This document shows, one piece after another, positions 12,298-22,094 of a stretch of 64,000 nucleotides of DNA. Each line of letters starts with the position of its first letter. Position 1 is the first letter of the stretch. Location of the stretch: assembly GCA_012270995.1 (NCBI GenBank), contig JAAXHG010000132.1, forward strand, positions 22,208 to 86,207, given 5' to 3'. A program made the position numbers and the translations under genes. The DNA is from Vicinamibacteraceae bacterium. Its GTDB lineage: Bacteria; Acidobacteriota; Thermoanaerobaculia; Multivoradales; Multivoraceae. The notes beneath the pieces were generated by a model. It was not told the origin of the DNA. It was given only the letters and a program-made list of their open reading frames with translations, and searched no databases.

Positions 12298-14227
12298 GAT
12301 GTTCCAGGATGACGGAGTCTTCAGGCACCAACTGGTTCGCCCGCTCCAGGTGGCGTCGTGCCTCTTCGAACTCGCCCAGGCGGAAGAGCGCCCAGCCCAG
12401 GGAGTCCACGTAGGCGCCGTTGTTCGGTTCGAGAGCCACGGCCCGCCGCACGAGATCCAGGGCCTGCTCCAGGTTCTCGTTGTTGTCGGCCCACATGTAC
12501 CCCAGGTAGTTCATCGCCGTGCTGTGTTCGGGCTGAAGCTCGAGCACCGCCTGGAACCGCTCGGCTGCCTCCTCGTAGCGGCGCGTGCGCTCGTAGGAAG
12601 CGCCAAGCTGGAACAGGAGGTCCACACGCGTCGCCGTGTCGGCCTCCTCCACTCCGGCATCGATTCGCGCGAGCGCCCGCGCGAGAAACGGTACGGATTC
12701 CGCGAACCGTTCCAGCCGGTAACACAGGGAGGCCACGATCCCCAGCCGCTCGACGTCCCCGCCCGCCGCGAGGTCCTCGAAGACCCGGACCGCCTGCCGG
12801 TCGGCACCGAGATCGAAGAGGAGCCGCGCCTTCCGGTCAAGCGCGCCATAGTCCGGAGTTCCGTCCGGGCCGCCCTCCAGCAGGCGGCGGTTGGCGACGG
12901 CGTCACGCCGCAGCACGGTCATCGCGCGCCGCTTCCTCCCCGCTTCCACCAGCAGTTCCGCCTGACTCAGGAGGAGTTCGACCCCTTCGCCTTGCCGCTC
13001 TACCTCCGCCTCCAATTCGGCAAGGGCCCTGTCCGTCTCCCCTGCTCGCCGGAGTGCCTCGACGAGCAGGCCGAGACCGTAGTTGGCAAGGTCCCGGCCC
13101 GGCTCCGTACCGCGGTCGGCCCGGTCGACCATCCTCCGGCCGATCTGGCCGACTCGTTCCCACTCTTCCGCTTCGATCAACTGGCGCACGAGCTCGGACA
13201 GGACTTGCAGGTCGTCCGGCCGTTCCCTCCGCAGACCTTCGAGCAGGTCGATCGCCTCGCGCGTCCGGCCCGAAGCGCCGAGAATGCCCGCCTCGAGCAG
13301 GCGAACGGCCCGATTCCGGCGGTCCGCGCGGGGGAGTTCGCGCAGCCGGCGCAGGGCCGTGGCGAGGTCCCCGCTTCGTTGGTCGGGCGTCCGGCCTCGG
13401 GCCGTGGCCCGCCGGAAGTACGCCTCCGCCAACGCGGCTCGAACGAGCGGGACGTCCGCGAACTCCTCGACCAGGCGCTCCAGCATGTCGATCGCCCTCG
13501 TGTGGTTTCCCCGGCGGCTCTCCGCCGTCGCCAACTCCAATCGCTCCTCGAGCGAGAGATCCCGGAACCGCCGCATGTCGGCCTGGACCTCCCGTGCCCG
13601 ATCCTCCTCCCCCGCCGCCCCGAGGGCGTTGACCAGCATGTGCTGCAGTTGACGGTTGCCGTTGTGGTAGCTGACCAGTTCCTCAAGAACCGCGGCCGCC
13701 TCGCCGTGCTGTCCCAGCCCGCCGCGAATCTGGTACAGGGCCAGCATGCCGTCGATGTCGCTCGGCGCCACCGCGCGCAGGGCCTCGAGCGCCTCGAGCG
13801 CGCGGTCAATCGCCGCCCGGTCGCGACCGCGGTCGGAGAGCTCCATCTGGATTCGTCCGTACCTGCGCAGCACGTCAACATCCCTGGGCGCGTTCCGGTA
13901 GGCGACGGCCAGGTGGCCGGCGGCTTCCTCGAAGCGCCCGAGCCGAACCAGGAAGTCCGCGAGGCCGACCCTCAGAAAGGGCGCCTCGGGATCCATGGCC
14001 ACCGCCTGCTCGAAGAGTTCCAGCGCCTCGTCGGTGCGGCCAGGTTCGTCGGCCAGCATGCGCGCGGCCGCGAACAGGAACGGGCCGCTGTCCCCTGCCG
14101 CTTCGCCGGCCTCCTGCGCAACCGCGCCCGACCCGCCCAGGCAGATCAACAGAACCGGCGCGACGACGAGTCGCCGGCGCCACGGATACGGCGCCGCGGG
14201 CGCCGGGAAGTGCCTCGTGGGATTCAT
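12167..14227 (-). CDS. TPR-repeat protein
   Basis: Multiple TPR units, e.g. RRYEEAAERFQAVLELQPEHSTAMNYLGYMWADNNENLEQALDLVRRAVALEPNNGAYVDSLGWALFRLGEFEEA. Confidence 0.85.
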   Translation of the reverse strand: MNPTRHFPAPAAPYPWRRRLVVAPVLLICLGGSGAVAQEAGEAAGDSGPFLFAAARMLADEPGRTDEALELFEQAVAMDPEAPFLRVGLADFLVRLGRFEEAAGHLAVAYRNAPRDVDVLRRYGRIQMELSDRGRDRAAIDRALEALEALRAVAPSDIDGMLALYQIRGGLGQHGEAAAVLEELVSYHNGNRQLQHMLVNALGAAGEEDRAREVQADMRRFRDLSLEERLELATAESRRGNHTRAIDMLERLVEEFADVPLVRAALAEAYFRRATARGRTPDQRSGDLATALRRLRELPRADRRNRAVRLLEAGILGASGRTREAIDLLEGLRRERPDDLQVLSELVRQLIEAEEWERVGQIGRRMVDRADRGTEPGRDLANYGLGLLVEALRRAGETDRALAELEAEVERQGEGVELLLSQAELLVEAGRKRRAMTVLRRDAVANRRLLEGGPDGTPDYGALDRKARLLFDLGADRQAVRVFEDLAAGGDVERLGIVASLCYRLERFAESVPFLARALARIDAGVEEADTATRVDLLFQLGASYERTRRYEEAAERFQAVLELQPEHSTAMNYLGYMWADNNENLEQALDLVRRAVALEPNNGAYVDSLGWALFRLGEFEEARRHLERANQLVPEDSVILEHLGDVYVALGDERRAREAYEQALAINDDENVEAVRRKLGELSRR

Positions 14228-14289
14228 GCGGGCGGCAAGGTTAGCAGTCCCGCCGCTCAGCCGGCGTTGGTACGAGACTGCCCGAGCGC

Positions 14290-14319
14290 TTTACGGAAGG
14301 GCCTCCAGCAGGCTAGAAT
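14290..14319 (+). promoter_or_regulatory. Candidate sigma70 promoter for the HU-family gene
   Basis: TTTACG (14290-14295), 18-nt spacer, TAGAAT (14314-14319); start codon at 14401. Confidence 0.4.
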
Positions 14320-14400
14320 GACCAGTTCACGGCCAGTCGCCGGGCGGCCCGCCCGGCACCTGTGCTCGAAGGCGGCCGACGGCTCTGAGGAGGCGCACCA

Positions 14401-14667
14401 ATGATCAAGGCGGACATCGTGAACCGGGTCGCCGAGAACTCGGATCTTCCCCGCGTCAAGGCCGCGCGGGCGGTCGACACGATCCTCGGCGCCATGAAGG
14501 ACGCGCTGGGCAACGGCAAGCGAATCGAGCTCCGCGGCTTCGGCGTCTTCCAGGTCCGCGACCGCAAGCGCGGTGTGGGACGCAATCCCAAGACGGGAGT
14601 CGAAGTGACGATCGCCCCGGGCAAGACCGTCCGCTTCAAGCCCGGCAAGGAACTCAAGAACCTCTGA
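14401..14667 (+). CDS. HU/IHF-family DNA-binding protein
   Basis: MIKADIVNRVAE...IELRGFGVFQVRDRKRGVGRNPKTGVEVTIAPGKTVRFKPGKELK. Confidence 0.95.
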   Translation: MIKADIVNRVAENSDLPRVKAARAVDTILGAMKDALGNGKRIELRGFGVFQVRDRKRGVGRNPKTGVEVTIAPGKTVRFKPGKELKNL

Positions 14668-15100
14668 ACTCCAGCACGAAGGTCACCGGTCCGTCGTTGG
14701 CGAGGTCCACGCGCATCCGGGCTCCGAAGCGGCCTTCTTCAACCGCCAGTCCCGCCTCTTCCAACCGCTCGCGCAGGTCGGCCAGCAGGGGCTCGGCCAC
14801 CTCCGGACGCGCCGCCTGGTCGAAGGACGGCCGCCTTCCCTTCCGGGTCGAGGCGGCGAGCGTGAACTGCGACACGAGCAGGATGGAACCCCCCGTCTGA
14901 CGAACGTCCAGGTTCATCCTTCCCTGCTCGTCGTCGAACAGCCGGAGGCGGCTCAACCTGGAGGCCGCGGCCGCCACCTGATCCTCGCCGTCGCCGGCTT
15001 CCACTCCGGCCAGGACGAGCAGACCACGGCCGATCCGACCCACGGTCCGGCCGTCGACAGTGACCGCCGCCGAGCTGACCCGCTGCACGACCAGGCGCAC
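14654..15100 (-). CDS. dtd: D-aminoacyl-tRNA deacylase
   Basis: MRLVVQRVSSAAVTVDGRTVGRIGRGLLVLAGVEAGD...ILLVSQFTLAASTRKGRRPSFDQAA. Confidence 0.95.
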   Translation of the reverse strand: MRLVVQRVSSAAVTVDGRTVGRIGRGLLVLAGVEAGDGEDQVAAAASRLSRLRLFDDEQGRMNLDVRQTGGSILLVSQFTLAASTRKGRRPSFDQAARPEVAEPLLADLRERLEEAGLAVEEGRFGARMRVDLANDGPVTFVLEFRGS

Positions 15101-15302
15101 GGACGAACGATAGCGCCGACGCCCCCCGAAGCGCCGCTCCAGCCGCTACGATCAACCGGCGCGACGGCCGGGCGACATCCCCGGCCCGAGTTCCGTACAA
15201 GAAAGGCGAGGGGCGCGATGCCGGTCGCGCCGGCCTTCGCTCCCCTGCCGGGATGAAACCGACGCTCCTACCGATCCATCAGAAAGGACGACTCCCCCCA
15301 AA

Positions 15303-15737
15303 ATGTTGAACCATGTGATCCTGATCGGCCATCTCGGCCGCGACCCGGAACTCCGCACGACCCAATCCGGCCAGACGGTCGCCAACTTCAGCGTCGCCAC
15401 GAACCGGCGCTGGACGGACCGCGACGGCAACCGTCAGGAAGAGACGGAGTGGCACTACATCGTCTGCTGGGGCCGTCAGGCCGAGGTCGCCGGCCAGTAC
15501 CTGACGAGGGGCAAACTGGTATCGGTCGAGGGCCGGCTGCAGACCCGGTCCTGGGACGATCAGCAGACCGGCCAGAAGCGCTACCGCACCGAGATCGTTT
15601 GCCGCAACTTCCAGATGCTCGGCGGCCGCGGCGACAGCGGCGGCCAGCCCGGCCACGGCCGCAGCCAGGCGGCCCAGCCTGCTCCCCACGACGCCGGCTT
15701 CGACCCCGGCGGCGCCGACGACGACATTCCGTTCTAG
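15303..15737 (+). CDS. ssb: Single-stranded DNA-binding protein
   Basis: [37 protein letters not shown]; acidic tip DDDIPF at C-terminus. Confidence 0.97.
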   Translation: MLNHVILIGHLGRDPELRTTQSGQTVANFSVATNRRWTDRDGNRQEETEWHYIVCWGRQAEVAGQYLTRGKLVSVEGRLQTRSWDDQQTGQKRYRTEIVCRNFQMLGGRGDSGGQPGHGRSQAAQPAPHDAGFDPGGADDDIPF

Positions 15738-15749
15738 GAGGCTTCGCTT

Positions 15750-18515
15750 CTACGAGTCTTCGCGCCGGCCCGACCCCGACGTCTCCGGCGGCTTCGGCCC
15801 CGACCTGAGCCGGTCCTGGAGCGTCTGCACCAGATTCAGCGCGGCCACGGGCGTCAACTGGTCCACGTCGACGCCTCGGAGCGCTTCGACCACCGCCTCG
15901 TCCTCGCCGGCCCACAGGGAAAGCTGATCGGCTCTCGGGTCCGGCGGGGCGCCGGCGGCTCCCATGGCGACCTTCGGCTTGCCCGAGAAGCTGTACTGCT
16001 GGGACTCGATGTTCTCCAGCACCGCGGTCGCGCGTTCGATCACCTCCGGCGGCACCCCCGCCAGCCGGGCGACATGCAGGCCGTAGGACTTGTCCGCGCG
16101 GCCCGCGGCCACCCGGTGCAGGAACAGGATCTGATCCTGCCACTCCTTCACCGCCATGCGGCGGTTCGCCACCCGCGGAAGCGTCGCGGGCAGACCGGTC
16201 AGCTCGTGGTAGTGGGTCGCGAAGAGCGCGAGACAGCCGTTCCGCTCGTGCAGGCGTTCGACGATCGCCCAGGCCAGCGACAGGCCGTCGTACGTCGAGG
16301 TCCCGCGGCCGACCTCGTCGAGCACGACCAGGCTGTCGCGCGTCGCGTGGCGGAGGATGTTCGCCGTCTCGACCATCTCCACCATGAAGGTGGATTCGCC
16401 CCGGGCCAGGTCGTCGCTGGCGCCGACGCGGGTGAAGATGCGGTCGACCAGCCCGATCTCGGCGCTCCGGGCGGGCACGAAGCTGCCGGCATGAGCCATC
16501 AGCACGATCAGAGCCACCTGTCGCAGATAGGTCGACTTGCCGCCCATGTTGGGGCCCGTGAGCAGGACGATCTGATCCGTCTCGCGGTCCAGCGCCACGT
16601 CGTTGGGAACGAAGCCCGAGGCGCTCTGCACCGCCGCCGCCGACCGCTCGACCACGGGATGCCGCCCAACGCGGATCTCGATGCGGCCTCCCGACGGCGT
16701 CATGCTCGGTCGCACGTAGTCGTAGCGTCCGGCGGCCTCCGCCAGAGCGGCCAGACAATCGATCTCCGCCAGCGCGGCGGCAAGTTCCAGGAGCCGCGGC
16801 GCCTGGTCCGCGATCTCCACGCACAGCCCCTCGAACAACTCCTGCTCCAGCGCGAGCTGACCGCTCTCGGCGCCGAGAATCTGCTGTTCCAGCGTTTTCA
16901 GTTCGTCCGTGACATAGCGCTCGGCATGGGTCAACGTCTGCCGTCGCACGTAGTGGTCGGGAACCTGGTCCTGCTGGGTCTTCCGCACTTCGAAGTAGTA
17001 CCCGAACACTCGGTTGTAGCCGACCTTCAGGGTCCCGATCCCGGTCGCTTCGCGCTCCCGGGCCTCGAGGGCGGCGACGTGTCCTTTGCCGTCCCGGGCC
17101 AGCAAACGGAGCCGGTCGAGTTCGGCGTCGACGCCACTGGCGATCACACCGCCTTCGGTCAGGGATCCGGGCGTCTCCGCCAGCACGGATTCCAGCCTCG
17201 ACCGGAGCCCGCCCAGCGGCTCCACCGCGGCGAGACGGGAAAGAAGCTCTCCACGCAGGCCCTCGAGAACCCCCTGCACGGCCGGTGCTTCGCGCAGGGT
17301 GTTCCGCAGCGCCCCGACCTCCCGCGGCGCGATCCGTCCCAGCACGGCCCGCGAGGTCAACCGCTCCAGATCGGCAATGCGCATCAACCGCGACCGGAGC
17401 GTCTCGCGCCGGCCGATCTCGGAGAGCAGCACGGCCACCCCGTCGTGGCGGTCGCCGAGCGCCTTCAGGTCGCGCAGGGGCCGGCTCAACCAGCGTCGCA
17501 GCATGCGCGTTCCCGGTCCGGTGAGCGTCAGGTCGAGTACGTCCATCAGGGTCTTTCCCGCCTCGTGGTGCAGGTGGCGAAAGACCTCGAGATTGCGCAG
17601 CGTCGTCTCGTCCAGGACCACGCGGCGATCGTCGTGCTGGACCTCCAGCGCGGCGACGTGATCGATGTCGGAGCGTGCCGCCCCACGCGCGTACTCCACC
17701 ACCAGGGCGGCCGCGGCGACCGCCGCCTCCCCCTCAGCGAGACCGAATCCCCGCAGGTTCCTGACTCCGAACTGCCGCCGCAGGACGCGCCCCGCCGCGG
17801 CCGGTCTCGGCGCCTTGGACTCGTCGATGTCGCTGTGCGGTGTGCCGGCGCGGCCGATCCAGGCCGCCAGATGCCCGTCGGGGTCACCCCCGCCGGCCCC
17901 GAGATCGGCAGAGCAGGTGAGGACTTCCCGCGGCGCCAGCCGCTCCAGGTCCTCGACCGCCTCCTCCACGTTCGGCCACCGGCGCACGAAGAACTCGCCG
18001 GTCGAGAGATCCAGAAACGCCCCCGCCCCGGACGCCCCGTCCAAACGAATCCCGGCCAGGTAGTTCGGACGCGCCTGGTCCAGCATTTCGAGGTCGCTGA
18101 TCGTCCCCGGCGTCACGACCCGCGTGACCTCCCGGCGCACCAGACCCCGGGCCTGTGCCGGATCCTCCACCTGGTCGCACACCGCGACCTTGAAGCCGGC
18201 GTCCAGCAGCCTGCCGATGTAGGCGTCGACCGCGTGGTGGGGCACGCCGCACATCGGCGCTTCGCTGGCCGTGCCCTTCTGGCGGGCCGTCAGCGCCACG
18301 TCGAGCACGGGCGCCGCGGTAACGGCGTCCTCGAAGAACATCTCGAAGAAGTCGCCCATCCGGTACAGAAGGATGGCGTCGGGATGCTCCGCCTTCACCG
18401 TCAGGTAGTGCCGGAGCATCGGCGTCATCGCCGAGAGTTTCCGCGCCGACCCGCTCGATCCCGCGGCAGGCGCCCGCGAATCCTCCGCGTCCTCGGCGGT
18501 GCTCGGTCTAACCAC
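15750..18515 (-). CDS. mutS: DNA mismatch repair protein MutS
   Basis: TPMLRHYLTVKAEHPDAILLYRMGDFFEMF; Walker A LTGPNMGGKSTYLRQ; LDEVGRGTSTYDGLSLAWA. Confidence 0.97.
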   Translation of the reverse strand: MVRPSTAEDAEDSRAPAAGSSGSARKLSAMTPMLRHYLTVKAEHPDAILLYRMGDFFEMFFEDAVTAAPVLDVALTARQKGTASEAPMCGVPHHAVDAYIGRLLDAGFKVAVCDQVEDPAQARGLVRREVTRVVTPGTISDLEMLDQARPNYLAGIRLDGASGAGAFLDLSTGEFFVRRWPNVEEAVEDLERLAPREVLTCSADLGAGGGDPDGHLAAWIGRAGTPHSDIDESKAPRPAAAGRVLRRQFGVRNLRGFGLAEGEAAVAAAALVVEYARGAARSDIDHVAALEVQHDDRRVVLDETTLRNLEVFRHLHHEAGKTLMDVLDLTLTGPGTRMLRRWLSRPLRDLKALGDRHDGVAVLLSEIGRRETLRSRLMRIADLERLTSRAVLGRIAPREVGALRNTLREAPAVQGVLEGLRGELLSRLAAVEPLGGLRSRLESVLAETPGSLTEGGVIASGVDAELDRLRLLARDGKGHVAALEAREREATGIGTLKVGYNRVFGYYFEVRKTQQDQVPDHYVRRQTLTHAERYVTDELKTLEQQILGAESGQLALEQELFEGLCVEIADQAPRLLELAAALAEIDCLAALAEAAGRYDYVRPSMTPSGGRIEIRVGRHPVVERSAAAVQSASGFVPNDVALDRETDQIVLLTGPNMGGKSTYLRQVALIVLMAHAGSFVPARSAEIGLVDRIFTRVGASDDLARGESTFMVEMVETANILRHATRDSLVVLDEVGRGTSTYDGLSLAWAIVERLHERNGCLALFATHYHELTGLPATLPRVANRRMAVKEWQDQILFLHRVAAGRADKSYGLHVARLAGVPPEVIERATAVLENIESQQYSFSGKPKVAMGAAGAPPDPRADQLSLWAGEDEAVVEALRGVDVDQLTPVAALNLVQTLQDRLRSGPKPPETSGSGRREDS

Positions 18516-18541
18516 GGGCAGCCGCCAGTATATTGAGCTGA

Positions 18542-19321
18542 ATGGGACCGTTGCTCGCGCTGGACACAGGCTCGGCCATCGTCAGCGTGGCGGTCGGCAG
18601 CCCGGACCGGTGTGGCGTGCTCTCCGCGCCCCAGGGCCGCTCGTCGCGGGAACTCATCGCGATGATCGACGAACTGCTGGGCCGCGCCGGCATCGGGCCG
18701 GGGGAACTGGCAGGCATCGGCGCCGCGAGCGGGCCGGGCAGCTTCACCGGCCTGCGCGTGGGACTGGCGACCGCGCTCGGGCTTCATCAGGCCTCCGGCA
18801 TCGGGGCCGGCGCCGTTTCCACGTTCGAGATCCTTGCGGCCCACTACTTCGAGCGGAACCCAACCGGCGACACCGAAGTGCTCGCCGTCATCGGCGGCCT
18901 TCGTGAGCGCTGGTACACGCAGCCGATGCGACTCGGGGAAGACGGCCGCGTCCGAGCCGCCGGTCCGCCGGAAACGAGGACGCGCGACGACCTCTCGCGC
19001 GGCCGGCTTCCGCTCGTCGGCCACGGAGTCTCCCGGATCCCCGCACCGGCCGGTGCGCTCGAGGCGGCCGAACTCGCTCCGACCCTGCTCCGGCTCATGG
19101 CGGACGGAGCCTTCCCGTGGGACGGCGAAGCGCTGACCGAGCCGCTCTACATCCGACCGCCGGCGACGTCAGCGTCCACTCGCCTGCCCGGCAGTCCGAG
19201 ACCGCGCCGCCGGCAGCCGCCGGTCGACCCGATCGAAGGCTCGAAGCTGCTAGGCTGTCGGCAGGATTCGCGATGGCCTGGAACAACGGAGGAAGGGAGG
19301 CGCGTACCGAATGAGCGATGA
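18542..19321 (+). CDS. tsaB: tRNA t6A threonylcarbamoyladenosine biosynthesis protein TsaB
   Basis: LLALDTGSAIVSVAV...GIGAASGPGSFTGLRVGLATALGLH. Confidence 0.9.
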   Translation: MGPLLALDTGSAIVSVAVGSPDRCGVLSAPQGRSSRELIAMIDELLGRAGIGPGELAGIGAASGPGSFTGLRVGLATALGLHQASGIGAGAVSTFEILAAHYFERNPTGDTEVLAVIGGLRERWYTQPMRLGEDGRVRAAGPPETRTRDDLSRGRLPLVGHGVSRIPAPAGALEAAELAPTLLRLMADGAFPWDGEALTEPLYIRPPATSASTRLPGSPRPRRRQPPVDPIEGSKLLGCRQDSRWPGTTEEGRRVPNER

Positions 19322-19538
19322 CGCAGTCAAGGAAGAACTACTGGCGCAGGAGGGCGAATTCCGCAAGCTCTACGACGAGCACCAGGCATGTGAGAGCCAG
19401 CTCGAGGAGCTCGTCGGCCGACCGGTCCTGTCGCCGATCGACCACACCGAGGCCAAGCGCATCAAGCTCCACAAACTCGCCCTCAAGGACCGCATGGAGT
19501 CGATCATCCGGTCCTACACCCTTCAAGCCGCCAAGTAG
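19311..19538 (+). CDS. DUF465/YdcH-family small protein
   Basis: 75 aa: EFRKLYDEHQACESQLEEL...EAKRIKLHKLALKDRMESIIRSY. Confidence 0.85.
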   Translation: MSDDAVKEELLAQEGEFRKLYDEHQACESQLEELVGRPVLSPIDHTEAKRIKLHKLALKDRMESIIRSYTLQAAK

Positions 19539-19598
19539 CCCGGCAGGGCTGCGTCCCCTCCGACCGATCGCGCCGAAGGTCGGATCGGAGTTGAACCG

Positions 19599-20297
19599 AT
19601 GAAGTTCGCGCGGGAAGCCTGGCCGTTCGTTCTGCCGTTCCTGGTCGCGGCCGGGGTCTTCTGGCTGGTCGGGATTCTCCTGGCTGCCGCTTCGATGACC
19701 GCGCTCGGTCTGCTCGTGCTTCTCTTCTTCCGCGATCCGACGCGGGAGTACGAGGGACCGCCGGACGTCGTTCTCGCGCCCGCCGAGGGAACGATCACGT
19801 CGGTCGAGGTCATCACGGACAGCGCTCTGGGAGACCAGCCCTGGCGCCGCATCTCGATCTTCCTGTCGGTGTTCAACGTGCACACTCAGAAGACGCCGGT
19901 CGAGGGCGTGGTGATCGGCAGCATCGCCACACCGGGAAGGAAACTGCCGGCGTACCGCAAAGAGGCGGGAGATCTGAACGAAAACCACCTGACCCTGCTC
20001 CGGCGCGGCGATGGCGACCTGATCGCCGTGCGGCAGATCGCCGGTCTGGTCGCGCGGCGGGTCGTTTCGCGGCTGCAGGCGGGTCAACGGGTGAACCAGG
20101 GCGAGCCCCTGGGTCTGATCAAGTTCGGTTCCAGGGTGGATGTGTTCGTGCCGATGTCCTACGACCCGCTGGTCGAGAAGGGGCAACGGGTGATCTCCGG
20201 CGAGACGCCGCTCGCCATGCCCACCGATCCGTCGACGCCGCCGCCCGGCGACTTTCCGGTGAAGAGGCCGCCGGCCCGTTCCTCCGACGCGCGATGA
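19599..20297 (+). CDS. psd: Phosphatidylserine decarboxylase (short form)
   Basis: FFRDPTREYEGPPDVVLAPAEGTITSVE, FLSVFNVHTQKTPVEGVV, IKFGSRVDVFVP cleavage-site context. Confidence 0.93.
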   Translation: MKFAREAWPFVLPFLVAAGVFWLVGILLAAASMTALGLLVLLFFRDPTREYEGPPDVVLAPAEGTITSVEVITDSALGDQPWRRISIFLSVFNVHTQKTPVEGVVIGSIATPGRKLPAYRKEAGDLNENHLTLLRRGDGDLIAVRQIAGLVARRVVSRLQAGQRVNQGEPLGLIKFGSRVDVFVPMSYDPLVEKGQRVISGETPLAMPTDPSTPPPGDFPVKRPPARSSDAR

Positions 20298-21061
20298 CCC
20301 GGAAGCGATCCCGAAGGAGAGCCAGACCCCTGCGAGCCGGGGCCTACCTCATCCCCAGCCTGTTCACGACGGCGAACATGCTGCTCGGCTTCTACGCCCT
20401 CCTGGCCGGGCTGGAGGGACAGTTCCGGACAGCCATCCTGATGATCTTCGCCGCTGCCGTTCTCGACACGCTGGACGGGCGGATCGCCCGGCTGACGAGT
20501 ACCGCGAGCCCCTTCGGCCAGGAGTACGACTCCCTCGCCGACCTGGTTTCCTTCGGCCTCGCGCCCGCCCTGCTCTGCTACCTGTGGGGCCTGCACGAAC
20601 TCGGCCGCGTCGGCTTCGCGGCGCCGGCCGTCTACCTGCTCTGCAGCGCGGCCCGGCTGGCCCGCTTCAACGTCAGCCGCCGGACCAGCGATCCCGCGTA
20701 CTTCGTGGGTCTTCCGGCGCCCGCGGCGGCGGGCGCGATCGGTTCGATTCTGTTCTTCGTCGACACCAGGGGCGATTCCTTCGTTCTGCAGCTCGCGGTC
20801 CTCGGAGCCCTGATCGTGACCGGCCTGCTCTCGGTCTCCACGTTCCGTTACCTCAGCTTCAAGGAGCTCGACTTCCGGCGCCGGAGAGGCTTCCGGGTCG
20901 TCGTGGTGATCGCCGCCATCGCGATCCTCGCCCTGATCCACATCGGGCTGTTCTTCCTGGTCGTCGCCCTGAGCTACGCCCTCTCCGGCCCGACCGCCTG
21001 GCTCGGAAGGAGGCTGCGCCGGCGCCCTTGGCGCGGCGCTGCTACTCTCCGCCGCCCATGA
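20294..21061 (+). CDS. pssA: CDP-diacylglycerol--serine O-phosphatidyltransferase
   Basis: CDP-alcohol phosphotransferase motif DTLDGRIARLTSTASPFGQEYDSLAD; overlaps psd by 4 nt. Confidence 0.93.
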   Translation: MTRKRSRRRARPLRAGAYLIPSLFTTANMLLGFYALLAGLEGQFRTAILMIFAAAVLDTLDGRIARLTSTASPFGQEYDSLADLVSFGLAPALLCYLWGLHELGRVGFAAPAVYLLCSAARLARFNVSRRTSDPAYFVGLPAPAAAGAIGSILFFVDTRGDSFVLQLAVLGALIVTGLLSVSTFRYLSFKELDFRRRRGFRVVVVIAAIAILALIHIGLFFLVVALSYALSGPTAWLGRRLRRRPWRGAATLRRP

Positions 21062-22005
21062 CGACCGCCTCGCCCGGCAACTACCATCGCCTCACGATCC
21101 TCGGCTCGGGGCCGGCCGGCCTCACCGCGGCTCTCTACGCCGCCCGCGCCGATCTCGCCCCCCTGGTCCTCGAGGGCAGCCAGCCCGGAGGCCAGTTGAC
21201 GATCACAACCGACGTGGAGAACTACCCGGGTTTCCCGAAGGGCATCCTGGGACCCGAACTGATCGACCAGATGCGGGCCCAGGCCCAGCGTTTCGGGGCC
21301 GACACCCGTTTCGAGACCGGAACGCGCGTGGATCTGGACGCGCGGCCGTTTCGGCTCGAGACGGACGGGCGCGAGTACCTCAGCGATGCCCTGATCATCG
21401 CCACCGGCGCCTCGGCCCGCCAACTGGGCCTCCCCTCCGAGGCCGAGCTGATGGGTTACGGCGTCTCGGCCTGCGCCACCTGCGACGGCTTCTTCTTCCG
21501 CGACAAGGAACTCGTCGTCGTAGGCGGCGGCGACACCGCGATGGAAGAGGCCACGTTCCTGACCAAGTTCGCCAGCAAGGTGACCATCGTTCACCGTCGC
21601 GGCGAACTGCGGGCGTCGGTGATCATGCAGGAGCGCGCCTTCGCCAACGAGAAAATCGAGTGGCGCTACCACGCCACCGTGGAGGAGATCTACGGCACCC
21701 AGGCCGAGGGTGTTCACGGTGTCCGCCTGCGCGATCCCCGCTCGGGAGAGGAATCCGACTTCCCCTGCCAGGGCGTCTTCATGGCCATCGGGCACAACCC
21801 GAACACGGAGCTGTTCCGGGGCCAACTGGCGATGGACGACGTCGGCTACTTGGAAGTCCGCCATCCCGGCACCGCGACCCGGATCGAGGGCGTGTTCGCC
21901 TGCGGCGACGTGATGGACCCGATCTACCGGCAGGCCGTCACCGCCGCCGGCACGGGCTGCCAGGCCGCGATCGACGCCGAGCGGTGGCTGAGCGACGGGC
22001 ACTGA
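21058..22005 (+). CDS. trxB: Thioredoxin reductase
   Basis: ILGSGPAGLTAALYAARADL, redox motif SACATCDGFFFR, GGGDTAMEEA; ATGA overlap with pssA. Confidence 0.95.
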   Translation: MTTASPGNYHRLTILGSGPAGLTAALYAARADLAPLVLEGSQPGGQLTITTDVENYPGFPKGILGPELIDQMRAQAQRFGADTRFETGTRVDLDARPFRLETDGREYLSDALIIATGASARQLGLPSEAELMGYGVSACATCDGFFFRDKELVVVGGGDTAMEEATFLTKFASKVTIVHRRGELRASVIMQERAFANEKIEWRYHATVEEIYGTQAEGVHGVRLRDPRSGEESDFPCQGVFMAIGHNPNTELFRGQLAMDDVGYLEVRHPGTATRIEGVFACGDVMDPIYRQAVTAAGTGCQAAIDAERWLSDGH

Positions 22006-22094
22006 GTCCCGGCCGCCGCAGACGCGCCGGTTCGCGTAGACTGCCCGCCGCGGCCGCCGAGAACAACTGCGGCCGAGGAGAACGGAGAACGCGG

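Noticed and set aside
11984-14404. 806-aa plus-strand ORF
   Set aside because: Antisense to the TPR and lipoprotein genes.
16074-18536. 820-aa plus-strand ORF
   Set aside because: Antisense shadow of mutS.
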